From: Telopea speciosissima
Taxonomy: Eukaryota > Streptophyta > Magnoliopsida > Proteales > Proteaceae
Length of the DNA: 64,000 nucleotides
Direction of reading: 5' to 3'
Assembly: GCF_018873765.1 (NCBI RefSeq)
Contig: NC_057923.1
Coordinates: 26,755,913-26,819,912, forward strand
Part shown: in pieces, positions 11,060-23,178 of the stretch
Layout of the letters: every line of letters begins with the position of its first letter
Numbering within the stretch: the stretch's first letter is position 1
Notes under the pieces: generated by a model
Seen by the model: only the letters and a program-made list of their open reading frames with translations
Databases searched by the model: none
What the model was told of the DNA's origin: nothing
Translations under genes and position numbers: made by a program

Positions 11060-12126
11060 TGATGCCGTTGAAAAACTCATGTTGATGACATGGCACCCTG
11101 CAAGAGAAAGAAACGTAAGAGATAACCTGGAGCAGACTCCGGGAGGAAATCTGCGATGCTCAAGTCAGTCCAAAGCAGTAGTCAAAGAGAAAGGGAACTG
11201 AGAAAAGTGAGTAGGTCGTACCTAGGTCTAAGGGTGTTAAATGGTTCGGTTCAGTTTGTTTTTGACTGCTTGAGGATATAAACCGTAACCAGACCTTTTA
11301 ACTAAATGGTCTCATAATCAAAACCTGGACAGTTTAGTAAACGGTTTCGGTTAAACAATTTTTAAACGGTTTCGATTAAATGGTTCTATACGGTTGTACA
11401 CGGTTCTGGTTAGATGGTTCTATACACATTTTCTACTCTATTTATTAATACTAGTTATTAGTTAATAGTTATTACTTATTACTTACTAAGTTATTAGTTT
11501 TTTTTTTGGAAAAAGGAAATCATTAATGAAGAAATATGACTGCTTAGTAGTTGCTACTTGCTAGGTTTTGACTTTTTGTTTATTTAAAAAAAAAAAGTTG
11601 TTAAGTTTTTTAACAGTTAGACGGTTTGGTTATAATCGATTTTAATTGGATTACACGGTTTGAAACCGTTGGATTAATCGGCCAAAACCAAACCAAACCG
11701 ATTAAATAAACGGTGTCATTTCTAAAACCATAACCGGACCATTTAACTAAACGGTCTGCTGGTTTCGGTTTAAACGGTTCGGTTCGGTTTTGGTTTAGTT
11801 TTGACACCCTTACCTAGGTCCCCCACCTACTATTTATAGTGGGGGCATTCTTCGAGGCGGTTGTATCTTTGTAGTTCATTGCTACTTGGAGTCTTCCAAA
11901 GTCGTGTTAGAGTGGGACAATTATTCCCCTCCTTCCTAAGCGATCTCCAACAGATATGGGTTATCCGTTAGTTGTGAAGCCCGATTACGTAGGGGTTACG
12001 AGTTCCCCTAACTTGTATGGCAAGTTAGTTACGTTGCCATCTTTATCAAGTTTATTAGTTGATAAGGTTTGGCTCCACGTGTCTTCATTCTATTGGTCAA
12101 GACGTTTTTGCTTCTATCATACAACA
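11060..12126 (-). repeat. 5' LTR of element 2, carrying a MITE
   Basis: The inner end is fixed by the primer site. The outer end is inferred. A TATA-like CCACTATAAATAG on the minus strand lies near 11830. Without the nested MITE and its duplicated target the LTR would be about 475 bases. The second LTR is outside the window, so the outer boundary could not be confirmed by comparison. Confidence 0.5.
11229..11812. mobile_element. hAT-type MITE with 8-bp target duplication
   Basis: The 584-bp element begins TAAGGGTGTTA and ends TGACACCCTTA, imperfect terminal inverted repeats that continue inwards through AACGGTTCGGTT-rich sequence. It is flanked on both sides by CCTAGGTC (11221-11228 and 11813-11820), an exact 8-bp duplication typical of hAT insertion. 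It has no coding capacity. The interior is made of many GGTT(C/T)GGTT-like short repeats on both strands. The element sits inside the LTR of element 2, so it is younger than that LTR. Confidence 0.85.
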
Positions 12127-12317
12127 ACACCTTTGAACTTTGAGTTCGACTGTTTAAGTTTACATGGTGGTTATTCAGTCCTTGTCCTTAAGGGGAGCTT
12201 CAATAAGGAAACAAATGAGACTGGTTGGGATCAATTTTATCCTGACAGATTAAGGACTATGTTTTTCTCATTTGATTATGACTGTGTAGAATCTGGAGGA
12301 AAAGCTATCAAACAAGG
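12127..12317 (+). pseudogene. RNase H-like remnant, left half
   Basis: The frame ending at element 3 reads ..FDYDCVESGGKAIKQG. It continues in the same frame at 22949 on the far side of element 3 when one copy of the 5-bp duplication is removed. The joined product resembles the RNase H domain found in plant LINEs and in reverse-transcriptase-like host proteins. The first catalytic Asp region looks damaged (VLKGSFNKET where a VDGS-type motif is expected). The upstream extent is unclear because the element 2 LTR boundary is inferred. Confidence 0.4.
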
Positions 12318-13978
12318 TGTTTAAGTTAAAATAAAACCGCAAGCGTACTGGTCAATCATAGCTACGGGTCGAACACAAGGAGATATACGCCACTCTATTT
12401 AACTAACTTAAAAGTAATGCAAAGTGAACCAAATTAAAGTGTTAAATCAAATTAATTAAACTAACGAAAATCAATGCATCCTAACTCATAAGCATCTAAC
12501 AAAATTAAGGGATTAAATCGAAGTCCTAACACATGAGCATCTAACCTATAAAATTAAAGCGAATTGAAAGGAATAAAAATACAGCCACACATACTAACCA
12601 TATAAAAAGAAATAAGGGAATAAAAATGCATCCATAAACCACAACCATATAAAATTAAAATAAAAGAAATAGAGGGGGAAGAAGAAGAAGATGGAGAGAG
12701 ATAGAGGAGATGGAGAATGAGATTGAGAGTTTAGATAGTAAAACCTAGATGTGCTTGCATGAATGTAATTGAAAAGTTTGAATACTTGCATAAACTTACC
12801 ATGGCCTCCTCTTCTAAATCTTCAAGTCTTGTCATCAACTTAAGAACTTAGACTAGAAGGCTTAAAACCTAAACTAGAATTAAAAAATTACAACCCAATT
12901 GAAGACTTAAATTGAAATTAAAGCATAAACTAAACCTATTATAACCATTAACTAAAAATCATAAAAGCAAACTAGAATTTAGAAAAGCCAAAAATCATAA
13001 ATTAGAAGGAGAAGAAGAGAAGATATTTCACTAAGTGAATGAGCAATTTTTACAAGAGAGGTAGGGGGTATTTATAGGTGGAAGAGAGGAGAAGAGAGAA
13101 GATGGAAGTGTAGGAGAAATATTCCCTAAGAAAAGAGAATATGCTCTTCTCTTTCCTCTTTTACAATGCCTTGAATCCTAAGAAAAAAGAAAAAAGAAGA
13201 AGAGAAGATTGTTTACATAGACCTTCTATTTCTAGAAAAATAAACTTCCAATTCTAACAAGTGCTTTCTTTTCTTTGTAGATATCTTCTCCAAGCAATAA
13301 AATGAAAGTATCTTTGATTTTTCAACCTTCCATAGATGAGAAAATATAAATCTATCCCAAGTAGAATTTCAGAAGTGCCCTTGAGAAGTTGGAGGAGAGA
13401 GAGAGTAAGAGTGATGACTAGGATTCCTTCAAGAATAAATAAAATACCCATTCTGTCCTTCAGAAAACGTGGAGCATGGGGTGCTTATATAGGCCTCACC
13501 ATTGTGTTCCTTGCGAAAAATCACCCAAAATAGCCCAAGATATCTCAAGTTGAAGTTGAACTGTCCAGAGCCTTCCAAATGGAATCTTTCGGGTACAGTA
13601 AAGTAACTTCTGATAATTGTGTTAAGGCCCTTGGAATCCGAACTTCCGCTTCACTTTGTCCCCATCCGACTGTCAATAATTATAAATAAACCCCTATACA
13701 CCATTTTCGCGCGTCGTTACGAAAACGGCCATAACTTCTTCGTTTTAACTCGAAATCAAGTGTCGTTTGAACCATTGCGAAGCTGACTCGATGGGCTATG
13801 CATCTATACTATTAACACCTCGAAAAAGCTTAAAAACATCTCCTTAGCATCATCTCCTCCATTTTCACAATAATTCACCTAAACCCTGAAAAGCACAAGA
13901 AAGCACCAAGTAACTCTGTCCAATGTGGTAAAATATATGTTTTATGCCCTAAGATTTCACACATAAATGTGCTCATCA
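12318..13978 (-). repeat. 3' LTR of element 3
   Basis: Pairs with 21245-22943. It has the termini TGATGAGC...AAACA on the minus strand, the last partly altered (TTAAACA). A TATA box (CCTATAAATACC on the minus strand) lies near 13068-13079. A deletion of about 32 bases relative to the other LTR is visible near 13526. Confidence 0.92.
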
Positions 13979-15216
13979 GATTCCCGCACACTTGAACGTT
14001 ACTTGTCCTCAAGTAAAGCAAAAGATAAACTAACCTAGAATGCAAAAAAAAAATCCTAACTCACTTTCGTAGGAATCACAGTTGCACTTCGCATGTGCAA
14101 CAAGCCTTTCAACCCCTAGGTTACCCCTAGTGGACGAGTTGTGTCTCGTGGGTGTTTGCAGTGAATATACACCCAAAATTCAATAAATAAAAAAAAATGA
14201 TGTAAATTTTTCTCATGGCATAAGTAAGATAGGGCACACAATCTCAAAGAAATACTCAACTAAAGATTAAGGAGCCAAAGGTTCCCCCACACTTGAATTT
14301 TATCACCCCACATCAATTCAAGTAACAAGCATGCATCAAGGTCAAGGGATCTCCTCATATTTTCTAAACACTACTCACCTTCAAGTAAACTACTCATAGT
14401 ACTGATGGAACCAAAGATTTAGGCATTGAGTATTTTTTACCATACTTTCTTTTCTAGGCATTAAGGCAAAAGCTTTTTTTTTTTTTTTTCTTTCTTAACA
14501 ACAAACTCTTTTTCTACTCTACTACTGTTCTCTGAATGACATGGTAGAGTATACACCAGACACCCAAATACTTGGTAGCTTTGCTTTTTGCATGTATCCA
14601 TAAGACATTGAGACATTGATGCAAGAGTTTTTTTTTTTTTTTTTTTTTTTTGAGTTTCCTTCCAAGGAATTTCGATCAAGTCACCATGCTTCATGAGGCA
14701 CAGTGCCCTGTCTAGTCCCAAGGAATTCCACTTTCCTTTCTGTTTCTCTCTTTTTTTTCTTTTTTTTTTTCATTCACTTTCACTTTCATGCCTTACCACA
14801 AACAAATTGGTCTGAACTACTAGCCAAAAGATCAAAGGGGTCCATAAACACATAGGGGAATCTAACCATCACATGAAGTAGCACTCATATTTTCAAACTC
14901 AATCCCCATCACCGGATACAAACCAACTACCATCCTTAAAAAGGGATTTTTTTATTATTTCGCATGCTAGGAGGGCACCTAATTCCCTCTCACTCTCGCT
15001 TTGCAAATCGAAGAGACTTACGCACATAACCAAAAACTATCGCCACAATCAAAATTCATAAAATTCACAATTAAAGTCCAACACATCCCCCCACACTTAA
15101 TTCATGCAGTGTCCTCAATGCATGCAGAAAAGAAAGAATAAGGATAAGGGAGGGGATACATACCAGGATATCAGGGGTCAAGGTAAAGAGGCTAATGGAG
15201 ATCCATGACCTCTTCT
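13979..15216 (-). other. 3' untranslated region of element 3
   Basis: No coding sequence on either strand. Contains several long T runs (14475-14489, 14631-14651, 14750-14770) that are A runs in the element's sense. Collinear with 3641-4792 of element 1 in inverse orientation. Confidence 0.65.
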
Positions 15217-16575
15217 TCAACTTGGAGTAGGCATCTCTATGTACAGCTTCAATCTTTGGCCATTGACCTTGAAAGTAGCTCTTGTACTTGGATTGAGGAC
15301 TTCAACAGCCCCATGAGGATAAACTTTTTGAGCAATATAGGGGTCATCCCATCTAGAACGCAGCTTACCTGGAAAGATATGCAAACGAGAATTGTACAAC
15401 AAAACATTCTGACCTACCTCAAAAGATTTTCTCAAAATGTGCCTATCATGGAAAGCCTTGGTTTTTTCCTTGTAAATTCGGGCATTCTCATATGCCTCAT
15501 TCCTAAGCTCTTCCAACTTAGATAGTTGGAGTTTCCTATGGGCACCTGCAGTGTGTAGGTCAAAGTTAAGCTTCTTGATAGCCCAAAAGGCCTTGTGCTC
15601 AATCTCTATAGGTAAGTGACATGCCTTTCCATACACCAGACGGTACGGAGATTGACCAAGATCGATCTTCAAGGCTGTTCTATGGGCCCACAACGCATCT
15701 ACCAACCGGTTAGACCAATCCTTGCAGTTCGGGTTGATGGTTTTCTCAAGAATTTGCTTGATCGGCCTATTTGAAACCTGAACCTGGCCACTGGTCTGGG
15801 GATGATAGGGTGTGGCCAACTTATGGACGACACCATACTTTTTCATGAGGGCCTCAAAAGGCCGATTACAAAAATGCTTGCCCCAATCACTAATGATAGC
15901 CCGGGGAGTACCAAAACGGGAGAAGATGTTCTCCTTCAGAAATTTCACAACCACCTTGTGGTCATTGGTCTTACAAGCAACTGCCTTAATCCATTTGGAC
16001 ACATAGTCCACAACAAGTAATATGTACAGGTTACCAAAAGAGTTAGGGAAAGGCTCCATAAAATCAATACCCCATACATCAAACACCTCAACCACCAGAA
16101 TTGGGTTGAGGGGCATCATATTTCTCTTAGTAAGACGCCCTAAGGATTGGCATGAAGAACATGCCCTGTAATAAGTAAAAGCGTCTTTAAACAGACTAGG
16201 CCAATAAAATCCACACTGTAAAACTTTGGTCGCAGTCTTATTAGGCCCAAAATGGCCTCCTCAAGCCTGATCATGGCAAAAAGATAAGACAGATTGTTGC
16301 TCATGATCAGGGACACATCTCTGAATTACTTGATCCGGGTAGGTCTTAAAAAGATAAGGATCATCCCAAAAGAAATATTTAACTTGTGAAAAGAAATGAT
16401 TATTATCTTGGGTGGACCAATGTGCAGGTGTCACACCCGTAACCAGATAATTAACAATGTCAGCAAACCAAGGTTCACTAGACACTGCCATCAGATACTC
16501 ATCAGAAAAATTCTCGTTGACTGGAGAATCAACAGTCAAGGAATTAGGCAGCCGAGATAGATGGTTTGCAATCAA
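15217..16575 (-). pseudogene. Athila-type integrase and RNase H tail (broken, active site altered)
   Basis: The frame from 16575 covers the end of RNase H and the linker. A stop near 16260 falls at the start of the zinc region ([20 protein letters not shown], then CSSCQ). The core follows in 16119-15217: [10 protein letters not shown] (first Asp), ISDWGKHF (second Asp), then GQVQVSNR, where the third catalytic residue should be Glu in GQVEVSNR. The C-terminal part includes RSRWDDPY and ends in a normal stop at 15217. The integrase would insert the DNA copy, but the missing Glu and the stops argue against activity. Confidence 0.9.
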
Positions 16576-16617
16576 ATTTTCACATCCTTTCTTATCCCTA
16601 ATTTCAAGATCAAATTC

Positions 16618-17991
16618 TTATAACAAAAGAACCCACCTAATGAGGTGAGCCTTGGCATCTTTCTTCTGCACAAGATATTTGATAGCTGCATGATCAGCAT
16701 AAACAATCACATGTGATCCAACCAAGTAGGGCCTAAACTTCTCTAAAGCAAACACAACAGCTAAAAATTCTTTCTCAGTGGTGGTATAATTAAGCTGTGC
16801 ATCATTAAGAGTTCTACTTGCATAATAAATCACATGGGGCAATTTGTTGATTCTTTGCCCAAGAACAGCCCCTATAGCAAAATCAGAGGCATCACACATA
16901 AGCTCAAATGAAACTATCCAAGTTGGAGCTTGAATAATGGGGGCTGAGGTCAAAGCTCTTTTCAATTTCTCAAAACTATCATGACACTCAGAAGAGAAAT
17001 CAAATGGGCAGTCCTTTGCCAAAAGAGAAGTGAGACGTCTAGCTATCTGGCTAAAGTCCTTGATGAATCTCCTGTAAAAACCTGCATGGCCAAGAAAAGA
17101 TCTAATGTTCTTCACACTCTTGGGTGGTTGTAAATTGGCAATAAGGTCCACCTTAGATCTATCAACCTTGATCCCTTCTTTGGACACAATGTGACCAAGA
17201 ACTATACATTGCTTTACCATGAAGTGGCACTTTTTCCAACTCAGGACCAAGTTCTTTTCTATGCATCTTTTAAGAACCAAAGAGAGATGATGCAAGCAAT
17301 TAGAAAAAGTAGAGCCGTGAATAGAAAAATCATCCATAAACACCTCTAGGAAGTGCTCTACCATATCAGAAAAGATACTCATCATGCACCTTTGGAATGT
17401 AGCAGGGGCATTGCAAAGCCCAAAAGGCATACGCCGGTAAGCAAAGGTTCCATAAGGGCATGTGAAAGTGGTCTTGTGTTGGTCCTCTAGAGCAATAGGA
17501 ATTTGGTTATAGCCTGCATAACCATCAAGAAAACAATAATATTCATGGCCAGCTAGTCTCTCTAACATATGATCAATAAAAGGCAATGGGAAGTGGTCCT
17601 TCCAAGTTGCCGCATTCAATTTCCTATAGTCAATGCACACTCTCCATCCCGTTTGGATACGGGTTGGAATCAACTTATTATTGGCATTCTCAACTACAGT
17701 GACTCCTCCTTTCTTAGGCACAACCTGCACAGGACTCACCCATTGGCTATCAGAAATAGGATAAATGATGCCATGACCCAAGCATTTTAGGATCTCTTTC
17801 TTGATTGCCTCTTTCATCACAGGATTAGCCCTCCTTTGGGGTTCCCTAGAAGGTTTGGAACTCTCCATCAGATATATATGATGTTGAACAATGGAGGGAC
17901 TAATACCTTTGATGTCAGACATGGTCCAACCTATGGCTTCCTTATGGTCCTTTAGAAGCTTAATCAACTCTTCTTCCTGAATAGAAGTCAA
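16618..17991 (-). pseudogene. Athila-type reverse transcriptase and RNase H
   Basis: An open frame of 457 codons. RT motifs in order: [52 protein letters not shown] and the catalytic VFMDDFS, followed by KCHFMV..LGHIVS. The RNase H part has [33 protein letters not shown] and [11 protein letters not shown]. It ends at a TAA near 16618 within the RNase H tail, and the frame resumes at 16575 with EIRDKKG..NLIANHLSRL. This block is itself intact, but the polyprotein is interrupted on both sides. Confidence 0.92.
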
Positions 17992-18152
17992 ATCAGAAGC
18001 ATAATAACAGGAAGAGTATGATCATGTCTTAAGAAGGCATACTTGAGGTTGGAGGGCAATGCCTTCAACTCTAATGTGGGGGGCTCAATAATAGAGGACT
18101 TGGGAATGGAAGTGGACAGGGGTCCAAGGGGCTCCAAAGGTGGTTGGATGCT

Positions 18153-18598
18153 TCAGACCTCAGATAAGGGAGTATCGTCAACACCCTCCAATTCCTGCAT
18201 ACATTCTTGAAATCCCGAATCAAAATCAATCTCAAAGAACGTATCAATATCATCGGAAAATCCTTGAAGCATATGCACCTCTTCATCCATGTCAGACTGT
18301 TTGCCCAACCTAAACACATTGAAGTCAACAGAAGTATTGCCAAAAGATAATTTCATGAGACCATTTCTGCAATTGATTAAAGCATTACTGGTAGCTAGGA
18401 ATGGTCTACCCAATATGATTGGGATTTGGTCCTTGAAGTTGGCAGTGGGTTGGGTATCTAAAACAATAAAATTCACAGGAAAAAAAAATTCCCCAACCTT
18501 CAACAGGGCATCCTCAATCATTCCCTTAGGAACTTTAACCAACCGATCTGCAAGTTGAAGAGTAATTTTGGTCGGTTTCAGTTCTCCCAATCCCAGTT
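18153..18598 (-). pseudogene. Athila-type protease, C-terminal part
   Basis: Reads ADRLVKVPKGMIEDALLKVG, IPIILGRPFLATSNALI and NGLMKLSFG, the typical body of the Athila aspartic protease. The catalytic DLGAS motif lies just upstream, at the end of the gag frame (about 18630). A TAA between them (18598-18600, where CAA is expected) separates the halves. The stretch 17992-18152 is a poorly conserved linker to RT. Confidence 0.85.
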
Positions 18599-18599
18599 G

Positions 18600-20651
18600 T
18601 TAGTAGACATAAAAGGGTAAGAGGTTCACACTTGCACCAAGGTCCAATAAAGCATGATCAATAGTGGTATGACCTATAGTGCAAGAGATGGTGGGGCTTC
18701 TAGGATCCTTATGCTTGGCTGCTACTGGCTGTGAGATTAGAGAACTAATGTTAGCAGCCAAGAATGCCTTTTTGGGCACATTGGTGGTCTGCTTTTGGGT
18801 GCATAAGTCTTTGAGGACTTTAGCATAAGCGGGGATCTGGGCAATAGCATCCAATAAGGGGATATTCACCTGAACCTGTTTGAACACATCCAATATCTTC
18901 TCCACAGAAGGAGACTTCTTGCTAACCAACCTATTTGGGAAAGGGGCAGGTGGGGTATAAATTCTTTCAGGGTTGGTTTTTTTAACTTCCTTAACAGAAT
19001 CCTCTTTGGTTTCCTCAACCAAATCATCTGGTATATCTTTAGGTTCATCAGACGAACCTGGAATAGTAGGCACTTCAATGGCCTCTTCAGAAAGGGGAGA
19101 GTCAACAGGAGTATGAGATGGTAAAGACTGAGGTGCACTAGCCTGTTGATACGCACGACCACTCCTTAAAGCATAAACAACATTTACCTGTCTGGAGGGC
19201 CCTTGGTGCTGTTGGCCTTGTGCAACATTGGTTGGAGGAGCTTGGGTACCTTGCTGAATATGAACCTGATGCCTAGAATTTGGCTCAGGCTGGCTAGGTA
19301 ACTTCCCTGTTTTCCTCTCATGCAGGATTGTGACAAGCTGGGTGAGTTGTTTTTTCATGTTATTGTGGCTTGTCATGAGCAGAGCTATCTTGTTATCCAT
19401 CTCATTCAGTCTTGTTGCCTCTCCTGTATTGGTAAACCCTGGGGGTTGCTGATAAGGTGCAAGGAGAGGAGGCCTAGCAGAATTAATAGAAGGTCCTGGA
19501 TAAGGATGAGGGGGAAAGGGGTTAGGAGACATTCCTTGGCTTTGTGGTGCATAGTTGGGCCTTTGGGCACCAACCTGGCCTTGATGGTTAAAGTTGGATG
19601 GGCCTGCTTGGTTCCCTTGATTCCATGAGAAATTGGGATGATTTTCCCATCCTGGATTGTAAGTATTGCTATATGGGTTATTTTGGTAGAGAGCACTTAC
19701 ATTCTCAGTGCTGGAATTTCCCACCAAGGTGTTGGGGCATTCCTCAGAAAGGTGTCCAGGGGTTTGGCACCAACTGCATACCGACACATGGTTGGCCTGG
19801 TTAACCGGATTAACTGGTATAAACTCTTTAAGAACTATGGACTCCAACCGTTTTATGAGGCTGTCAAGTTTGACCTCCTTGACTGGCATACCCTCAATGA
19901 GATATCCCTTAGTGGTCCTTTCAGCCTCTTGGGAAGATTCACATTCCCTAGTCTTATCAGTCAAGTTGGTTAAGAATGTCCATGCATCATTCTCCTCAGA
20001 AAAAGAAGTAAAGCCTGCTGGACACATAGACTCTACAAGTTGCTTGGTCTGATAATCAATACCCTCATAAATAATTTGGCATAGCTGCCACAAGTCAAAA
20101 CCATGGTGAGGGCATTCTAAGAGGAGGTCCTTGAATCTTTCCATGAATTTAGAAAAGGACTCATGTGGTTTCTGCCTAAACTAGAGGATGTCACTTTTAA
20201 GCTTATTGGTCTTGTGAAGAGGAAAGAATTTTCTCAAAAAGACAATGGTGAACTCATCCCATGTATTAATGGAGTTTGTTGGCAGTCCATAGAGCTATTT
20301 CTTGGCCTGGTCTTTCAGGGCAAAGGGTATAAACCTAAGCCTAACTGCATCATCAGTCAAATTCTGGACCTTAATTAGAACACAGACCTCCTCAAATTCC
20401 CTAAGAAAGAGATATGCATCCTCATTAGCCATCCCATGGAAATGGGGTAGTATGCTGATGAAGTTGGTCTTGAGTTCATGGTTATTCCCTATAACAACGG
20501 GCAGACTAATGCATGATGGCTGTGCAGCCCTGGTGGGGTAAAACCTATCCTTAAGAGTCTTGGGTTGTTGGTCACCCATGGTCAAAGGTGGTAGAGAAGG
20601 TGGTCTTCTAATAAGACGATTACTTGAATCACGAGTCCACACCTTAGCCAC
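18600..20651 (-). pseudogene. Athila-type Gag with start of protease (broken)
   Basis: The candidate start at 20651 gives a basic leader, then NHELKTNFISILPHFHGMAN and LREFEEVC, the conserved Athila capsid start. A stop near 20295 breaks it; the frame continues with FMERFKDLLLECPHHGF from 20144. A zinc knuckle CSWCQTPGHLSEEC lies at about 19790-19750, then a long proline/asparagine/glutamine-rich region, a charged region, and HALLDLGASVNLLPFYVY, the protease active-site loop. Gag forms the particle that packages element RNA. Confidence 0.88.
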
Positions 20652-21220
20652 CTAAACAGATATGAGGTCTCCTTTAGAAAAATTAAAGAAAAATAAAACA
20701 CTTAAAAAAAAAAAAACTAGAAATAAGAGGGAGCCCAAGGTAGATAGTGCATCTCTATCCCTCAAAAATCGAAACAATGGTTCAAAAGCTGTAAGGACGC
20801 CATATAGGTTGACAGCAAGGGAACCCGTATAGTCTTCTATAGCCACCTACGTGTGCCTCCAATATGGATTCTGATGTAGAATGGAGGTCTACTATACGTT
20901 TATGTTTCCAACACTCTCACTATGTCGCTTTCCTATTATCAAGAGTGGTCACCTCCAAAGATAAGTCAAATGTCAATCCACCCAACCAAGTTAAGATGTA
21001 GCGTCATAGGTAACTTAATCCTATAAGGGACACCAAAAGATGGAGGGTTGAAGCATATGAAGGACTTTAGATTGGGCGCACACTATTTGAAACAGAAGAG
21101 AAACAAGAAGAGGTTTTCAAAAACTGATTTTTTTTAAAAAAAAAAAAAAAGAAGAGAAAATAATAAACTAAAACACTTCAAACTACTTAAAAATCAGATA
21201 AATAAAATGGACAATAATCT
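20652..21220 (-). other. Untranslated leader of element 3
   Basis: Region between primer site and gag, with A-rich runs. Similar in reverse complement to 1660-2110 of element 1. No coding sequence supported. Confidence 0.6.
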
Positions 21221-21237
21221 CCCCGGAAACGGCGCCA
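21221..21237 (-). other. Primer-binding site of element 3
   Basis: On the minus strand TGGCGCCGTTTCCGGGG matches the plant tRNA-Asp 3' end with one mismatch. It lies seven bases inside the 5' LTR. Confidence 0.8.
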
Positions 21238-21244
21238 AAAAACT

Positions 21245-22943
21245 TGTTTGAGTTAAAATAAAACTGCAAGCGTACGGGTCAATCATAGCTACGGGTTGAA
21301 CACAAGGAGATATACGCCACTGTATTTAACTAACTTAAAAGTAATGCAAAGTGAACCAAATTAAAGTGTTAAATTAAATTAATTAAACTAACGAAAATCA
21401 ATGCATCCTAACTCATAAGCATCTAACAAAATTAAGGGATTAAATCGGCATCCTAACACATGAGCATCTAACCTATCAAATTAAAGTGAATTGAAAGGAA
21501 TAGAAATACAGCCACACATACTAACCATATACAAAGAAATAAGGGAATAAAAATGCATCCATAAACCACAACCATATAAAATTAAAATAAAAAAAATAGA
21601 GGGGGAAGAAGAAGAAGATGGAGAGAGATAGAGGAGATGGAGAATGAGATTGAGAGTTTAGATAGTAAAACCTGGATGTGCTTGCATGAATGTAATTGAA
21701 AAGTTTGAATACTTGCACAAACTTACCATGGCCTCCTCTTGTAAATCTTCAAGTCTTGTCATCAACTTAAGAACTTAGATTAGAAGGCTTAAAACCTAAA
21801 CTAGAATTAAGAAATTACAACCCAATTGAAGACTTAAATTGAAATTAAAGCATAAACTAAACCTATTATAACCATTAACTAAAAATCATAAAAGCAAACT
21901 AGAACTTAGAAAAACCAAAAATCATAAATTAGAAGGAGAAGAAGAGAAGAAATTTCACTAAGTGAATGAGCAATTTTTACAAGAGAGGTAGGGGGTATTT
22001 ATAGGTGGAAGAGAGGAGAAGAGAGAAGATGGAAGTGTAGGAGAAATATTCCCTAAGAAAAGAGAATATTCTCTTCTCTTTCCTCTTTTACAATGCCTTG
22101 AATCCTAAGAAAAAAAAAAAAAAAGAAGAAGAAAGAGAAGATTGTTTACATAGACCTTCTATTTCTAGAAAAATAAACTTCCAATTCTAACAAGTGCTTC
22201 TTTTTCTTTGTAGATATCTTCTCCAAGCAATAAAATCACAGCATCTTTGATTTTTCAACCTTCCATAGATGAGAAAATATAAATCTATCCCAAGTAGAAT
22301 TCCAGAAGTGCCCTTGAGAAGTTGGAGGAGAGAGAGAGTAAGGATGATGATTAGGATTCCTTCAAGAATAAATAAAATACCCATTCTGTCCTTCAGAAAA
22401 CGTGGAGCATGGGGTGCTTATATAGGCCTCACCATTGTGTTCCTTGCAAAAAATCACCCAAAAAAGACCCAAATTTCGTCCAATTCGGAGTTGGGGAGCC
22501 CAAGATATTTCAAGTTGAAGTTGGACTGTCCAGAGCCTTCCAAATGGAATCTTTTGGGTACAGTAAAGTAACTTCTGATAATTGTGTTAAGGCCCCTGGA
22601 ATCCGAACTTCCGCTTCACTTTGTTCCCGTCCGACTGTCAATAATTATAAATAAACCCCTGTACACCATTTTCGCGCGTCGTTACGGAAACGGCCATAAC
22701 TTCTTCGTTTCAACTCAGAATCAAGTGTCGTTTGAACCGTTGCGAAGCTGACTCGATGGGCTATGCATCCATACTATTAATAACTCAAAAAAACTTAAAA
22801 ACATCTCCTTAGCATCATCTCCTCCATTTTCACAATAATTCACCTAAACCCTGAAAAACACAAGAAAGCACCAAGTAACTCTGTCCAATGTGGTAAAATG
22901 TATGCTTTATGCCCTAAGATTTCACACATAAATGTGCTCATCA
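21245..22943 (-). repeat. 5' LTR of element 3
   Basis: Pairs with 12318-13978. TG...CA termini on the minus strand. A TATA box (CCTATAAATACC on the minus strand) lies near 21998-22009. Retains the 32 bases missing from the other LTR, near 22466-22497. Confidence 0.93.
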
Positions 22944-22948
22944 CAAGG

Positions 22949-23090
22949 ATTACAAGAAGCGACAAGAAATGACATCAAGTACATAAAAGTATGGACAGAT
23001 TCAGCGGCAATTGCTTTTTGGCTACAAAAGAAGAATTGCTATACATGGCCTTTCCATTGGGGGAAAAAAATAAAAAGCCATACATGGCCT
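22949..23090 (+). pseudogene. RNase H-like remnant, right half
   Basis: Continues the frame broken at 12317. It reads LQEATRNDIKYIKVWTDSAA followed by IAFWLQ, which matches the helix-strand-TDS core of RNase H domains in plant reverse-transcriptase-like proteins, and ends at a TAA near 23070. Removing element 3 and one CAAGG copy restores the reading across the junction, so the two halves were one sequence before insertion. Confidence 0.5.
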
Positions 23091-23178
23091 TATGAACTTG
23101 TTTTTTTTCTTATCTAATGTTCAATATCATATCCTCTATTCCTCTTTTGATCTTTTTGGGAATTTTTGTATTTATAAA

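Larger units (their letters stand above)
6687..12126 (-). mobile_element. Element 2: Tat-type Ty3/gypsy retrotransposon, 5' part only
   Basis: Read on the minus strand the order is LTR (12126-11060), primer site, gag, protease, reverse transcriptase, RNase H, a second archaeal-type RNase H, then the first residues of integrase, where element 1 interrupts it. The second RNase H is the hallmark of the Tat lineage. The rest of integrase and the 3' LTR must lie left of the window, beyond element 1. All frames carry stops. The LTR outer boundary at about 12126 is inferred from a TG start on the minus strand (TGTTGTATGATAG) and is less certain than the inner one. Confidence 0.75.
12318..22943 (-). 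mobile_element. Element 3: near-complete Athila-like Ty3/gypsy retrotransposon
   Basis: The 10.6-kb element is flanked by an exact 5-bp target duplication, CAAGG (12313-12317 and 22944-22948). The LTRs are 12318-13978 and 21245-22943. On the minus strand the order is LTR, tRNA-Asp-like primer site (21237-21221), gag, protease, RT, RNase H, integrase, long 3' untranslated region, polypurine tract (about 13992-13979) and LTR. A few stops and an altered integrase active site suggest it is dead, but it is better preserved than elements 1, 2 and 4. Confidence 0.93.

Noticed and set aside
15205..20541. Plus-strand frames over element 3
   Set aside because: Shadows of the minus-strand Athila polyprotein.
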